From the NCBI GenBank assembly GCA_046349615.1, contig JAXMBZ010000002.1:520996-584995 (forward strand): DNA of 64,000 bases, written 5' to 3'. Numbering within the stretch: the first letter of the stretch is position 1; each line of letters opens with the position of its first letter. Both the position numbers and the translations under genes were made by a program. This stretch comes from JADJNY01 sp046349615 (GTDB taxonomy: Bacteria > Planctomycetota > UBA1135 > GCA-002686595). A model generated the notes under the pieces. The model worked only from the letters and a program-made list of their open reading frames with translations, did no database searches and was not told the DNA's origin. Shown here in pieces: positions 1 through 7,367 of this stretch.

Positions 1-708
1 CTGCGTCAGTTCGCGAAGGGGATCGAGGTCGGATACCCCGACGTGCACCTCTTCGTGTTGCTCGTCGACGAGCGGCCCGAGGAAGCGACGGAGTGGAAGC
101 GCGCGACGAAGGGCCAGGTGTTCGTCTCGACGTCCGACGAGTCGGCGAAGACGCACGTGCAGCTCGCGGAAGGCGTGTGGAAGCGCTGCCAGCGCCTCGT
201 CGAGCTCGGCCAGGACGTCGTCCTGCTGCTCGACTCGATCACGCGCCTCGCGCGGGCCTACAACAACCTGCAGGGCGGCAGCGGTCGCACGATGTCCGGC
301 GGTCTCGACGCGCAGGCGATGCAACGCCCGCGCGCGATCTTCGGCAGCGCGCGCAACACGGAGAAAGCGGGCTCGCTCACGATCCTCGGCACGACGCTCG
401 TCGAGACGGGCTCGCGCATGGACCAGTTGATCTTCGAGGAGTTCAAGGGCACCGGGAACATGGAGCTCGTGCTCTCGCGCAAGCTCGCGGACCGGCGCAT
501 CTTCCCCGCGATCGACATCGAGAAGTCGGGCACGCGCAAGGACGAGAAGCTCTACAGCGCGAAGCGCTACAAGCAGATCACGACGCTGCGCAAGGTGCTC
601 CTCCGCATGCACTTCATGGAGTCGATGGAGCTCCTGATCACGAAGCTCTCCGACGTCGAGACGAACGACGAGTTCTTGAAGCGCTTCGAGGTCGATCCGG
701 AGGCGTGA
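1..708 (+). CDS. rho: Transcription termination factor Rho, C-terminal part (5' end outside window)
   Basis: The reading frame is open from base 1 and ends at TGA 706-708, so only the last 235 residues are present. Rho is the hexameric RNA-dependent ATPase that ends transcription of untranslated RNA. The visible part covers much of the ATPase/translocation domain: VLLVDERPEE, the Walker B-like LLLDSITRLARAYN, the Q-loop/R-loop segment SGGLDAQAM, the arginine-finger region GSARNTEKAGSLTI, and EEFKGTGNMEL near the C-terminus. The Walker A and RNA-binding OB fold lie upstream of the window. The next gene starts 6 bases after the stop, so the two may be co-transcribed. Identity is secure from dense motif conservation with Escherichia coli Rho. 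Confidence 0.97.
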   Translation: MRQFAKGIEVGYPDVHLFVLLVDERPEEATEWKRATKGQVFVSTSDESAKTHVQLAEGVWKRCQRLVELGQDVVLLLDSITRLARAYNNLQGGSGRTMSGGLDAQAMQRPRAIFGSARNTEKAGSLTILGTTLVETGSRMDQLIFEEFKGTGNMELVLSRKLADRRIFPAIDIEKSGTRKDEKLYSAKRYKQITTLRKVLLRMHFMESMELLITKLSDVETNDEFLKRFEVDPEA

Positions 709-714
709 TCGCTC

Positions 715-2523
715 GTGACGAGCGCGCCCCTAACGTCGAGCACGCGCCGATCGAGCGGCCTCGCGAGGAAGCTCGCGGCCGTGCTCGTCCTCGTCGTCCT
801 GCCGTTCTTCCTACGCGCGGCGCCCGTCGAGCACGGGTTGCCGCGCAACTACGTGCCCGACACGCACATGGTGCGCAGCGCGCTCGGCATGGCGAAGGAG
901 AAGGACCTCGTCCCGCCGGTCAATCGCTACTCGACCTATCCGTACTTCCTGCCGTACCTGCTCCTGCCGTGCTACGCGGCGCAGTACGCCGTCGGACGCG
1001 CGACCGGTGAGTGGAAGGGGAGCGGCGAGTACGGCGAGCACCTGCTCGACCACCCGGAAGACGCGCAGCTCGTCGGGCGCTGGCTCGTCGTGCTCTTCGG
1101 CGCGTTGACGCCGCTCGTCGTGTTCCGCGCGACGCGCGCGGCGGGGCTCGGACGCGGCGCGTGGGTCGCGGCGTTCCTCGTCGGCACGGGCCTGCTCCAC
1201 GTGCAGTTCTCGACGCAGGAGCGCCCGTGGGTGCCGCTCGTCTTCTTCATGGCGCTCGCGGCGTGGCCTGCGGCGCTCTACGTCGAGTCGGGGCGCGCGA
1301 AGCACCTCGTGCTCGCGAGCGCCTCCGCGGCGCTCTCGTTCGCGTGCCACCAGGGCGGCGCCCCCGCGATCGGCATCCCCGTGCTCGCGTGCCTGTTCGG
1401 ACCGCTCGGATGGCGCGGGAGCGCGCTCGCGGAGCGCGTGAAGCAGCTCGCGCTCGTCGGGCTCGTCTTCGTCGTCGTCAGCGTGCCGATCGGGCATCCG
1501 TACTGGCTGCGCTACGGGCTCACGAGCGCCGCGGACTCCGTCGGCGGCGAGCTCGCGGCGGAGAAGGGCGGCGTGTCGATCGGCGGGCTTTCGATGGTGT
1601 ACGGGATGCGCCTCGACTCCGTGACGCGCCTCTCGCGCGCGTTCTTCGGGTACGACCCGGTGATCGTGCTGCTCGGCCTCGGCGGGTTCACGCTCGCGTG
1701 GCGCGAGAAGCGCGCGCGGCCGTTGATGCTCTTCGCGGTCGTGTGGGCCGCGGTGTTCCTGCCGCAGCAGTCGGACCACGTGCGGTACCTGCTCCCGCTC
1801 GCGCTCTTCCTCGCGTGGCCCGCGGGGCTGCTCGCGGAGCGCTTCCTCGCGCACAAGAACACGACCCTCGCGCTTGCGGCGCTGCTCGTCGTGCCGCTCG
1901 CGCAGGCGCTGCGCTTCGACCACGTGCTCGCTTCCAAGGACGTGCGCTTCGACGCGGAGGCGAAGCTCGCGGAGCTACCGCCCGGCGCCGTCGTCGCGAT
2001 CGATCGCTTCGGGCCCGACGTGCCGCTCTCGCGCGCGGCGCTCGAACGGCTCGAGCGACTGCGCGGCGGGGGAGCGAAGTCCGCGGTGGACGGCGCGAAC
2101 ACGGGCGACGCGCTGCGTTCGCGCGAGCGGCGGCGACTCGAGCTCTTGAAGGCCGGCGTCGCGACCGACGCGGGCCCGGGCGTCGACGCGCTCGACGTGG
2201 AGGAGCTCCTCGACGTCGACCGCGACGGACACGTCTCCGTGCGCGAGGCGTTCCGATCCCGCGCGAGCTCGCCGCGCGAACTCGTGACCGCGCTCGGAGC
2301 GACGCACGTGCTGCTCGTGAACCGCAGGCCCGCGCTCGGGCCGCCGATCGCGCGCGAGCTCGTCCCCGTCGGCGCGCGGCCCCTGTGGGTCGTCGATCCG
2401 TCGTCGAGCGCGGAGCATGCGACGCCCGAGTGCTTCCTGCCCGTCGAGATGGACTTCCCGCTCGTCGGCCTGTGGACGGTGAACCGTCCGGGGCCGTGGA
2501 TGGCGCTCTACGCGCTCGAGTGA
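715..2523 (+). CDS. GT-C fold membrane glycosyltransferase (family 39/ArnT-like), with EF-hand-like loop
   Basis: A 602-residue polytopic membrane protein starting at GTG 715, six bases after rho. Roughly ten hydrophobic segments fill residues 14-400. The first extracytoplasmic loop has the PDT motif (RNYVPDTHMVR, residues 44-54), matching the acidic loop of lipid-linked-sugar GT-C enzymes that transfer sugars outside the membrane. The soluble C-terminal part (about 420-602) carries DVDRDGHVSVRE at 500-511. This is a canonical EF-hand spacing (D1, D3, D5, S9, E12), as in dockerins and calcium-binding modules. The sugar donor and acceptor cannot be told from sequence. The family is inferred from topology and the loop motif, so the enzyme class is likely but its role is open. 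Confidence 0.65.
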   Translation: MTSAPLTSSTRRSSGLARKLAAVLVLVVLPFFLRAAPVEHGLPRNYVPDTHMVRSALGMAKEKDLVPPVNRYSTYPYFLPYLLLPCYAAQYAVGRATGEWKGSGEYGEHLLDHPEDAQLVGRWLVVLFGALTPLVVFRATRAAGLGRGAWVAAFLVGTGLLHVQFSTQERPWVPLVFFMALAAWPAALYVESGRAKHLVLASASAALSFACHQGGAPAIGIPVLACLFGPLGWRGSALAERVKQLALVGLVFVVVSVPIGHPYWLRYGLTSAADSVGGELAAEKGGVSIGGLSMVYGMRLDSVTRLSRAFFGYDPVIVLLGLGGFTLAWREKRARPLMLFAVVWAAVFLPQQSDHVRYLLPLALFLAWPAGLLAERFLAHKNTTLALAALLVVPLAQALRFDHVLASKDVRFDAEAKLAELPPGAVVAIDRFGPDVPLSRAALERLERLRGGGAKSAVDGANTGDALRSRERRRLELLKAGVATDAGPGVDALDVEELLDVDRDGHVSVREAFRSRASSPRELVTALGATHVLLVNRRPALGPPIARELVPVGARPLWVVDPSSSAEHATPECFLPVEMDFPLVGLWTVNRPGPWMALYALE

Positions 2524-2802
2524 GCGCGCGCTTTGGGCTCGCACGCCGCGTCCGAGCCGCGCGGCCCGAGCACGAGCCTCGCCCTCGACGGGGGCGCACC
2601 GTCGGCGCGTGCGGCCCTCTCCGCGCGCACGCCCCTGGGGCCCGCGTGCACGCCGAGACCTCCCGCGCGCGAACGCTCGCGCCGTTTCCCGCGACGAGTC
2701 GGGTTGCCGGTCGAGGCGAGCGCGGTACAAGGGGCTCGTCCCCGCGCCGCCCCGGCGCCCGCGGACGTCTCCGCATCCCCCCTGGTCGCCCACGAGGTAC
2801 CC
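2524..2802 (+). other. Intergenic stretch with a weak promoter candidate
   Basis: This gap of 279 bases has no convincing gene. The frame of the following lipoprotein stays open through it, but the upstream residues are Arg/Pro-rich and precede a clear lipoprotein signal peptide. A TTGCCG-N16-TACAAG promoter-like pair lies at 2704-2731. Confidence 0.5.
2704..2731 (+). promoter_or_regulatory. Possible sigma-70-type promoter for the lipoprotein at 2803
   Basis: TTGCCG (2704-2709), a 16-base spacer and TACAAG (2726-2731). Both boxes match the consensus only partly, and the leader to ATG 2803 would be about 65 bases. Confidence 0.3.
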
Positions 2803-3609
2803 ATGCGCGTTCCGCCGCTCGGCTTCGTCGTTCTCGCCCTCGCGTCCTGCTCCGCGCTCGCGCGCGCGCCCTACGCGCCGCTCACGACCGTCCGCGACGT
2901 CGACGTCACGTACCGCGCGGAGCTCGCGCCCGCGCCCGTCGCCGATCGGACGCCCGCGCCCGCGAACGCCGGCGCTGCGGCGCCCGAAGGTCGCGCCGCG
3001 GGGGCGCCCTCCATTCGTCTTCGCGCCCGCTTCGTCCGCGTCGATCCCAAGCTCGAACTCGAGCTCTTCGGTTCGCGCGGCGTGGACGGTCGCGTGCTCG
3101 GGCGCGCCGAGTTCGACGCGACGTGCAACGAGGGCGTGGAGTCCGGGACGATCGCCCTCCTGTCCGAGCCGATGCTGCGCGTCGAGGCCGGCGTGCGCGC
3201 GTCGCTCGCCTTGCGCAAGCAGACGGCGTTCGTCCGAGCCTTCGAGATCACGCGCAGCCAGGACAGCCTGCTCGGCGATCCGCAGATCTCCGTCGCGGAG
3301 GAAGGGTTGGTCCTCGACGGCACGCCGCGTCTGCGCACCGAAGACGGCGCGGTCGAGCTCGACCTCGCGCTCGAGGCGAACTATCTCGCGCGCCCGCTGC
3401 ACGAGCTCGACGCCTTGATCCCCGGGACGCGGTCGGCCGTCGTCGTGCTCCAGCTGCCGCTCGCGTTCGCGCAGCGGATGTCGGCGAAGGCCGCGCTCGC
3501 GCCGGACGAGGTGCTCGTCCTGCGCGGGATCGTCGACGCGGAGGGGCGTTCGATCCTCGCGTGCGTCGAGAGCGAGGTCGCGGCGCCCGAGGCGGCGGTC
3601 GCGCGGTGA
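2803..3609 (+). CDS. Putative lipoprotein, unknown function
   Basis: A 268-residue protein that I do not recognise. ATG 2803 was chosen because the following residues, MRVPPLGFVVLALASC, form a lipoprotein signal peptide with lipobox LASC (Cys at about 16), and GAGG lies about 7 bases upstream. The frame is open further upstream, but that extension would bury the signal peptide. After an Ala/Pro linker (about 35-65) comes an all-beta-looking domain with alternating hydrophobics (IRLRARFVRVDPKLELELFG, VVVLQLPLAFAQRM), compatible with a secretin/FrpC-like or beta-sandwich fold. Likely exported and outer-membrane anchored. The 110-base gap to the convergent Nudix gene shows no clear terminator. 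Confidence 0.7.
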   Translation: MRVPPLGFVVLALASCSALARAPYAPLTTVRDVDVTYRAELAPAPVADRTPAPANAGAAAPEGRAAGAPSIRLRARFVRVDPKLELELFGSRGVDGRVLGRAEFDATCNEGVESGTIALLSEPMLRVEAGVRASLALRKQTAFVRAFEITRSQDSLLGDPQISVAEEGLVLDGTPRLRTEDGAVELDLALEANYLARPLHELDALIPGTRSAVVVLQLPLAFAQRMSAKAALAPDEVLVLRGIVDAEGRSILACVESEVAAPEAAVAR

Positions 3610-3719
3610 TCGCGGCTCGAACGGCGGGGGCGACCTGGGCTCGCACGCGAGCGCCGGGTCGCGCCGCCCGTCCGCGGGGGCGCGCGAGCGCGCGAGCGGC
3701 TCACGTGCGCGTCGCGTGC

Positions 3720-4364
3720 TCAGCGCGAGCGCCGCAACCAGTACATCAGCGACACCGCGGCGAACACGTCCTCGACGCGGCCCGAGTCGAGCAGCGCTTC
3801 GACTTCGCCGCGGGTGAAGCTCTGCACCAGGATCTGCTCGCAGTCCTCGGGCTCGTGCGCGCCGAGGCTCACGCAGTCCTTCGCGACGAACACGTGCGCG
3901 TAGTGATCACTGATCCCGTTGATCGGGTAGAAGCCCGGGAGGCGCTCCCACGAACCCGCGCGGTGGCCGGTTTCCTCGCGCAATTCGCGCTCGGCGCAGA
4001 GCTGCGCTTCCTCGCCGTCGAGCATGCGGCCCGCGGGCACTTCCCAGTGCGTCTTGCCGTGCGGGTGGCGGTACTGCCCGATGAGCACGACCCGCCCGTC
4101 GGGGAGCACCGGCACGACCGCGACCGCGTCGGGGATCTCGATCACGTGGTACTCCTGCTCGCGGCCGTCCTTGAGCTGGATCCAGTCGCGGCGGAGTCCG
4201 CACCAGCGCGAGTGGTAGATGCGCTCCGTGCGCAGCGTCGGGAACGGCGCGAACGGCGCGGGATTGGGCGGAGCCTCGGGCGTCGAGCGTGCGCCGGTCG
4301 GAGAAGGCGCGCGCGGAGTTCCTCCGCGCGCGTCGTTCCCGCCGGACTTCGATTCGCGCGTCAC
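3720..4364 (-). CDS. Nudix hydrolase, ADP-ribose pyrophosphatase type
   Basis: A 214-residue protein with a perfect Nudix box GX5EX7REUXEEXGU starting at G112 (GRMLDGEEA...RELREETG). The Nudix glutamates bind the metal that activates water on a nucleoside diphosphate linkage. The upstream beta-sheet (VVLIGQYRHPHGKTHWEVPAG) is typical of the ADP-ribose/sugar-nucleotide pyrophosphatase branch (NudF/YffH-like). The first 40 residues are Pro/Gly/Ala-rich and probably disordered, so a later start is possible. The listed GTG (4364-4362) lies 4 bases after the stop of the E1-like gene, so the two form an operon. Substrate is inferred only to the level of ADP-ribose-like. Confidence 0.85.
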   Translation of the reverse strand: MTRESKSGGNDARGGTPRAPSPTGARSTPEAPPNPAPFAPFPTLRTERIYHSRWCGLRRDWIQLKDGREQEYHVIEIPDAVAVVPVLPDGRVVLIGQYRHPHGKTHWEVPAGRMLDGEEAQLCAERELREETGHRAGSWERLPGFYPINGISDHYAHVFVAKDCVSLGAHEPEDCEQILVQSFTRGEVEALLDSGRVEDVFAAVSLMYWLRRSR

Positions 4365-4368
4365 GGGC

Positions 4369-7287
4369 TCAGTGCTTCCCGTGCTCGCCGGCTTCGGGCC
4401 AGAGCGCGCGCCAATCGCGCTTCGCGTCGCTCGCGCGGCCCGCGAGCTTCGCGAGCAGAGCGGGGGAGACGCGCAGGTCCTCGAGCGCCGTGTCCGCGAG
4501 CACGCGGCCGCACGCTTCCACGATGCTGTCCGCGTCGAGGTGCTGGTACGCGAAGACCTCGTCGGGCCGGCCGCACTTGCTGAACTTGCGCACGGCGAGC
4601 GTCACCTGCTTCACGCCGACGATCGAGCCGACGTTGTCGAGGAGGCCCGCTTCGCCGTCGCACACCGCGACGACCGGTACACGCCGGCCGGCGATCGAGA
4701 CGAGCCCGGCTTCGCTCTCGCCTGCGCCCTCGACGGCGACGAGGTCGCCCGTGACGCCGAGGCCTTCACGCAGGTGGCGGTACTCGTCCTGCTCGCCGAG
4801 GATGCCGAGCAGGAGCTCCGGCGAGCTGACGACGATCACGTTCGCGAAGACGCCCTTGTCGAGCAGCGCGCGGCTCGCCTCGACGGCCTCCGTGACGAGC
4901 GAGCCCATGACGAACACCTGCACGACGTTGTCGCCGGGCTCGTAGCCCGCGTAGCCGCGCCAGTCGACGAGGTACCAGGCACCCGCGAGGCAGTCGCGGC
5001 GCACGCGCGCCAGGAGCTCCGCGTCGGGACGCGTCGGCACGCTCGCTTCGTCGAGCGCGTCGCCCCACTCCGCGCCCGCGCCCGCGGGCTTGAGCACGCC
5101 GTCGAACGCCTGCTTGCTCGCCGCTTGCTTGCGCACGTTTTCGAGCAGGAGCGACTGCGCGATGCCGCGCGTGACGCCGCGCACGAGCACGCCGCGCCGG
5201 CCTTCGTTGTCGTCCTCCATCTGGCGCCGCACGGCGTCGGAGAGGATCCAGTCCATCTCGATCACGAACGCGGGCTCCCACGTGATCAGGTTCGGGATCT
5301 GGATGTCGCTCTTCCACGAGTGCTGCGCGCCCTCGGGCGAAAGCGTCACGCCCGACGGCGTGCCGAGGCACACGAACTCGGCGCCCCAGTAGAGGTTGTA
5401 GTAGAGCTGATCGAGCGCGCGTTTGATGAAGAAGTCGTAGACGGTCATCATCGGCATGAACGGCACGCCGATGTAGTGGCCCATCTTCCCGAAGGAGCCC
5501 GCCGCGCTCATGCAGTTCGCTTCCGCGATCTCGAAGCGGATGTGGCGCGTCCACGGATCGTCCGCGGTGATCAGGTCGGGGTGCTTCGGATCGAGCTTCA
5601 ACGCGCGCGTCAGGCCCGCCTGGTGGTCGGGCCCGTAGATGCGCTGGTCGAGGACGGGCGAGATGTTCGTGCTCGTGCCGACGTCCGGCGAGAGCGTGAG
5701 GATCATGTCCGCCGCCGTGCGCCAGCGCCGCTCGAGCGGCGAGAGCTCCTTCGCGCTCGAGAGGCCCGTCTTCGGGCCGCCCTCGTCCTCGGTGCCGATG
5801 CGCACGAGCTTGGCGGCGATCTGGCCCCACATCCACTGCGTGTGCGCGATCGGGAAGAGCTTCGTGTCGATCTCGAGCGAGTCGGTCACGCCGCCGTCCT
5901 GCGCGATGCGGCGGCGGACCTCGGCGCGGTTCTCGGCGCGCATCGCGAGCACGGCCTCGATGCCGCGGCGGAAGTGGTCGCGCCGCGCGGCGAGGTAGTC
6001 GGCCTCGGGCGAGCCTTGCAGGAAGAGCGCGAAGGGGTCCTCGACCGAGAGCCCGTTCTTCGCGAGGAGCGCGTGCACCTCGGACTCCTCGGGCAACGTC
6101 GAGTGGTTCGCGGGGTGCGCGCGGCACTCGAGGCCCCAACCCTTCAGCGTGTGCGCGACGAGCATGTACGGCGCGCTCGAGTCGCGCCGCGCCGTCGAGT
6201 AGGCCTCGACGAGCTTCTCCATGCAGTGTCCGCCGAGGTCGCCGAACGCGCGCACGACGTCCGCGTCGGAGAGCGAGCGCAGGAGCTTGTCGCACTCGGG
6301 CGCGCGCTCCGCGCCGAAGCGGCGCATCTCGCCGGCGTCGCCCGCGAGCATGAGCATCTGGAACTCGTAGTCGGTGAGCTTGCCCTCGAAGAGCTTCTTC
6401 AGCGCCGCGCCGCCGGGCCGCGTGAAGAGCTCCTCGCGGAACGCGCCGTGGCGGAGCTGGATCACCTTCCAGCCGTTCGCGATCGCGGTCTTCTCGATGC
6501 GGTCGCAGTCCGCGCCCGCGAGGCTGCGTTCGTTCGGGATGCGCGTGCCGTCGAGGTTCTGCCGGTTGTAGTCGACGATCCACGTCACGTTCGCGAGCTG
6601 ACGCTCCGCGACGTCGGGCAGGCACTCGAGCAGCGAGCCCTCGCGGAACTCGCTGTCGCCCATCATGCACCAGAAGTGCACGTCGTCCGGCGTCTTCCAA
6701 CCGTGGTCCTTCGCGTAGCGGTACGCGAGCGCGAGGTAGACCGCCGCGACGGGCGGGATGCCGACCGAGCCCGACGGGAGGAAGTGGAACGAGTCGGGGT
6801 CCGAGCGCGCGTGGTAGCTCTGGAACACCGGCTCCTCGCCCGGCGTCGGGAACTTGCGCAGGCGATGGAGCATCGCCTTCGAGTCCTCGGGTCCGTACCA
6901 ACCGCCGCCTTCCGCGTCGGAGCGCTTGAAGAGCTGCAGTTGGTGGTGGAGCGTGTGGTCGACCGGCGACGCGTGCGGCTTGCAGCACACGAAGTCCTGC
7001 GGCTCGCGCGACACGAGGTGCAATGCGGCGAGCAGGTGCATCGACGATGCGCACGACGCGGGGTGACCGCCGACCTTCGGGTCGCCGCGCCGCTTGTCCA
7101 CGCGGTGGTTCGCGAAGTGGATCATCGCCTGCGTCTGCGCGAACGCGCGCTCGACGATGCGGGTCAATACGGCGGACTGCGGAAGGGCGGTCGTGGCGGG
7201 AGTCATCGGGTTCGGTCGGCTCGGTGCGGCCATCGGTGCGGCGGTGCGGAGCGCGGCGGGGGACCGGGGGAGCCCGTGCGCGCTCAC
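4369..7287 (-). CDS. AceE-like homodimeric 2-oxo acid dehydrogenase E1 (thiamine diphosphate enzyme)
   Basis: A 972-residue transketolase-superfamily protein. The thiamine diphosphate motif starts at G210 (GDSEFREG) and closes with YNRQNLDG about residue 240-247, as in AceE. Histidine-rich N-terminal segments (GGHPASCASS; KPHASPVDHTLHH) and the later pyrimidine and C-terminal domains (LGTPSGVTLSPEGAQHSWKS; VVSSPELLLG) follow AceE order. E. coli AceE is 887 residues. GTG 7287 was chosen because a TAGACT -10-like box ends 9 bases upstream on this strand. ATG 7206 (residue 28) is the alternative and would remove a Pro/Ala-rich leader. No E2 or E3 gene is nearby, so pyruvate as substrate is likely but not shown. 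The stop lies 4 bases before the Nudix start. Confidence 0.8.
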   Translation of the reverse strand: MSAHGLPRSPAALRTAAPMAAPSRPNPMTPATTALPQSAVLTRIVERAFAQTQAMIHFANHRVDKRRGDPKVGGHPASCASSMHLLAALHLVSREPQDFVCCKPHASPVDHTLHHQLQLFKRSDAEGGGWYGPEDSKAMLHRLRKFPTPGEEPVFQSYHARSDPDSFHFLPSGSVGIPPVAAVYLALAYRYAKDHGWKTPDDVHFWCMMGDSEFREGSLLECLPDVAERQLANVTWIVDYNRQNLDGTRIPNERSLAGADCDRIEKTAIANGWKVIQLRHGAFREELFTRPGGAALKKLFEGKLTDYEFQMLMLAGDAGEMRRFGAERAPECDKLLRSLSDADVVRAFGDLGGHCMEKLVEAYSTARRDSSAPYMLVAHTLKGWGLECRAHPANHSTLPEESEVHALLAKNGLSVEDPFALFLQGSPEADYLAARRDHFRRGIEAVLAMRAENRAEVRRRIAQDGGVTDSLEIDTKLFPIAHTQWMWGQIAAKLVRIGTEDEGGPKTGLSSAKELSPLERRWRTAADMILTLSPDVGTSTNISPVLDQRIYGPDHQAGLTRALKLDPKHPDLITADDPWTRHIRFEIAEANCMSAAGSFGKMGHYIGVPFMPMMTVYDFFIKRALDQLYYNLYWGAEFVCLGTPSGVTLSPEGAQHSWKSDIQIPNLITWEPAFVIEMDWILSDAVRRQMEDDNEGRRGVLVRGVTRGIAQSLLLENVRKQAASKQAFDGVLKPAGAGAEWGDALDEASVPTRPDAELLARVRRDCLAGAWYLVDWRGYAGYEPGDNVVQVFVMGSLVTEAVEASRALLDKGVFANVIVVSSPELLLGILGEQDEYRHLREGLGVTGDLVAVEGAGESEAGLVSIAGRRVPVVAVCDGEAGLLDNVGSIVGVKQVTLAVRKFSKCGRPDEVFAYQHLDADSIVEACGRVLADTALEDLRVSPALLAKLAGRASDAKRDWRALWPEAGEHGKH

Positions 7288-7296
7288 GAATCCGCC

Positions 7297-7302
7297 AGTC
7301 TA
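7297..7302 (-). promoter_or_regulatory. -10-like box TAGACT upstream of the AceE-like gene
   Basis: On the minus strand TAGACT ends 9 bases before GTG 7287. No convincing -35 is visible. It belongs to the recurrent TAGAMT set of this window. Confidence 0.5.
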
Positions 7303-7353
7303 TCCCCGCACGCAGGGCGAGCCCAGGGGGGAGGACCCGGCCCGCGGCTGCGG

Positions 7354-7359
7354 CACAAT
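7354..7359 (+). promoter_or_regulatory. -10-like box CACAAT upstream of the S9 peptidase lipoprotein
   Basis: CACAAT lies 8 bases before ATG 7368 in an 80-base divergent gap. It is a weak match, and position relative to the start is the main argument. Confidence 0.25.
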
Positions 7360-7367
7360 GGTCCCGC

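Noticed and set aside
1011..4583. A 1190-residue Arg/Ala-rich plus-strand frame
   Set aside because: It runs through the frame of three recognised genes with no motif; long spurious frames are expected at this GC content.
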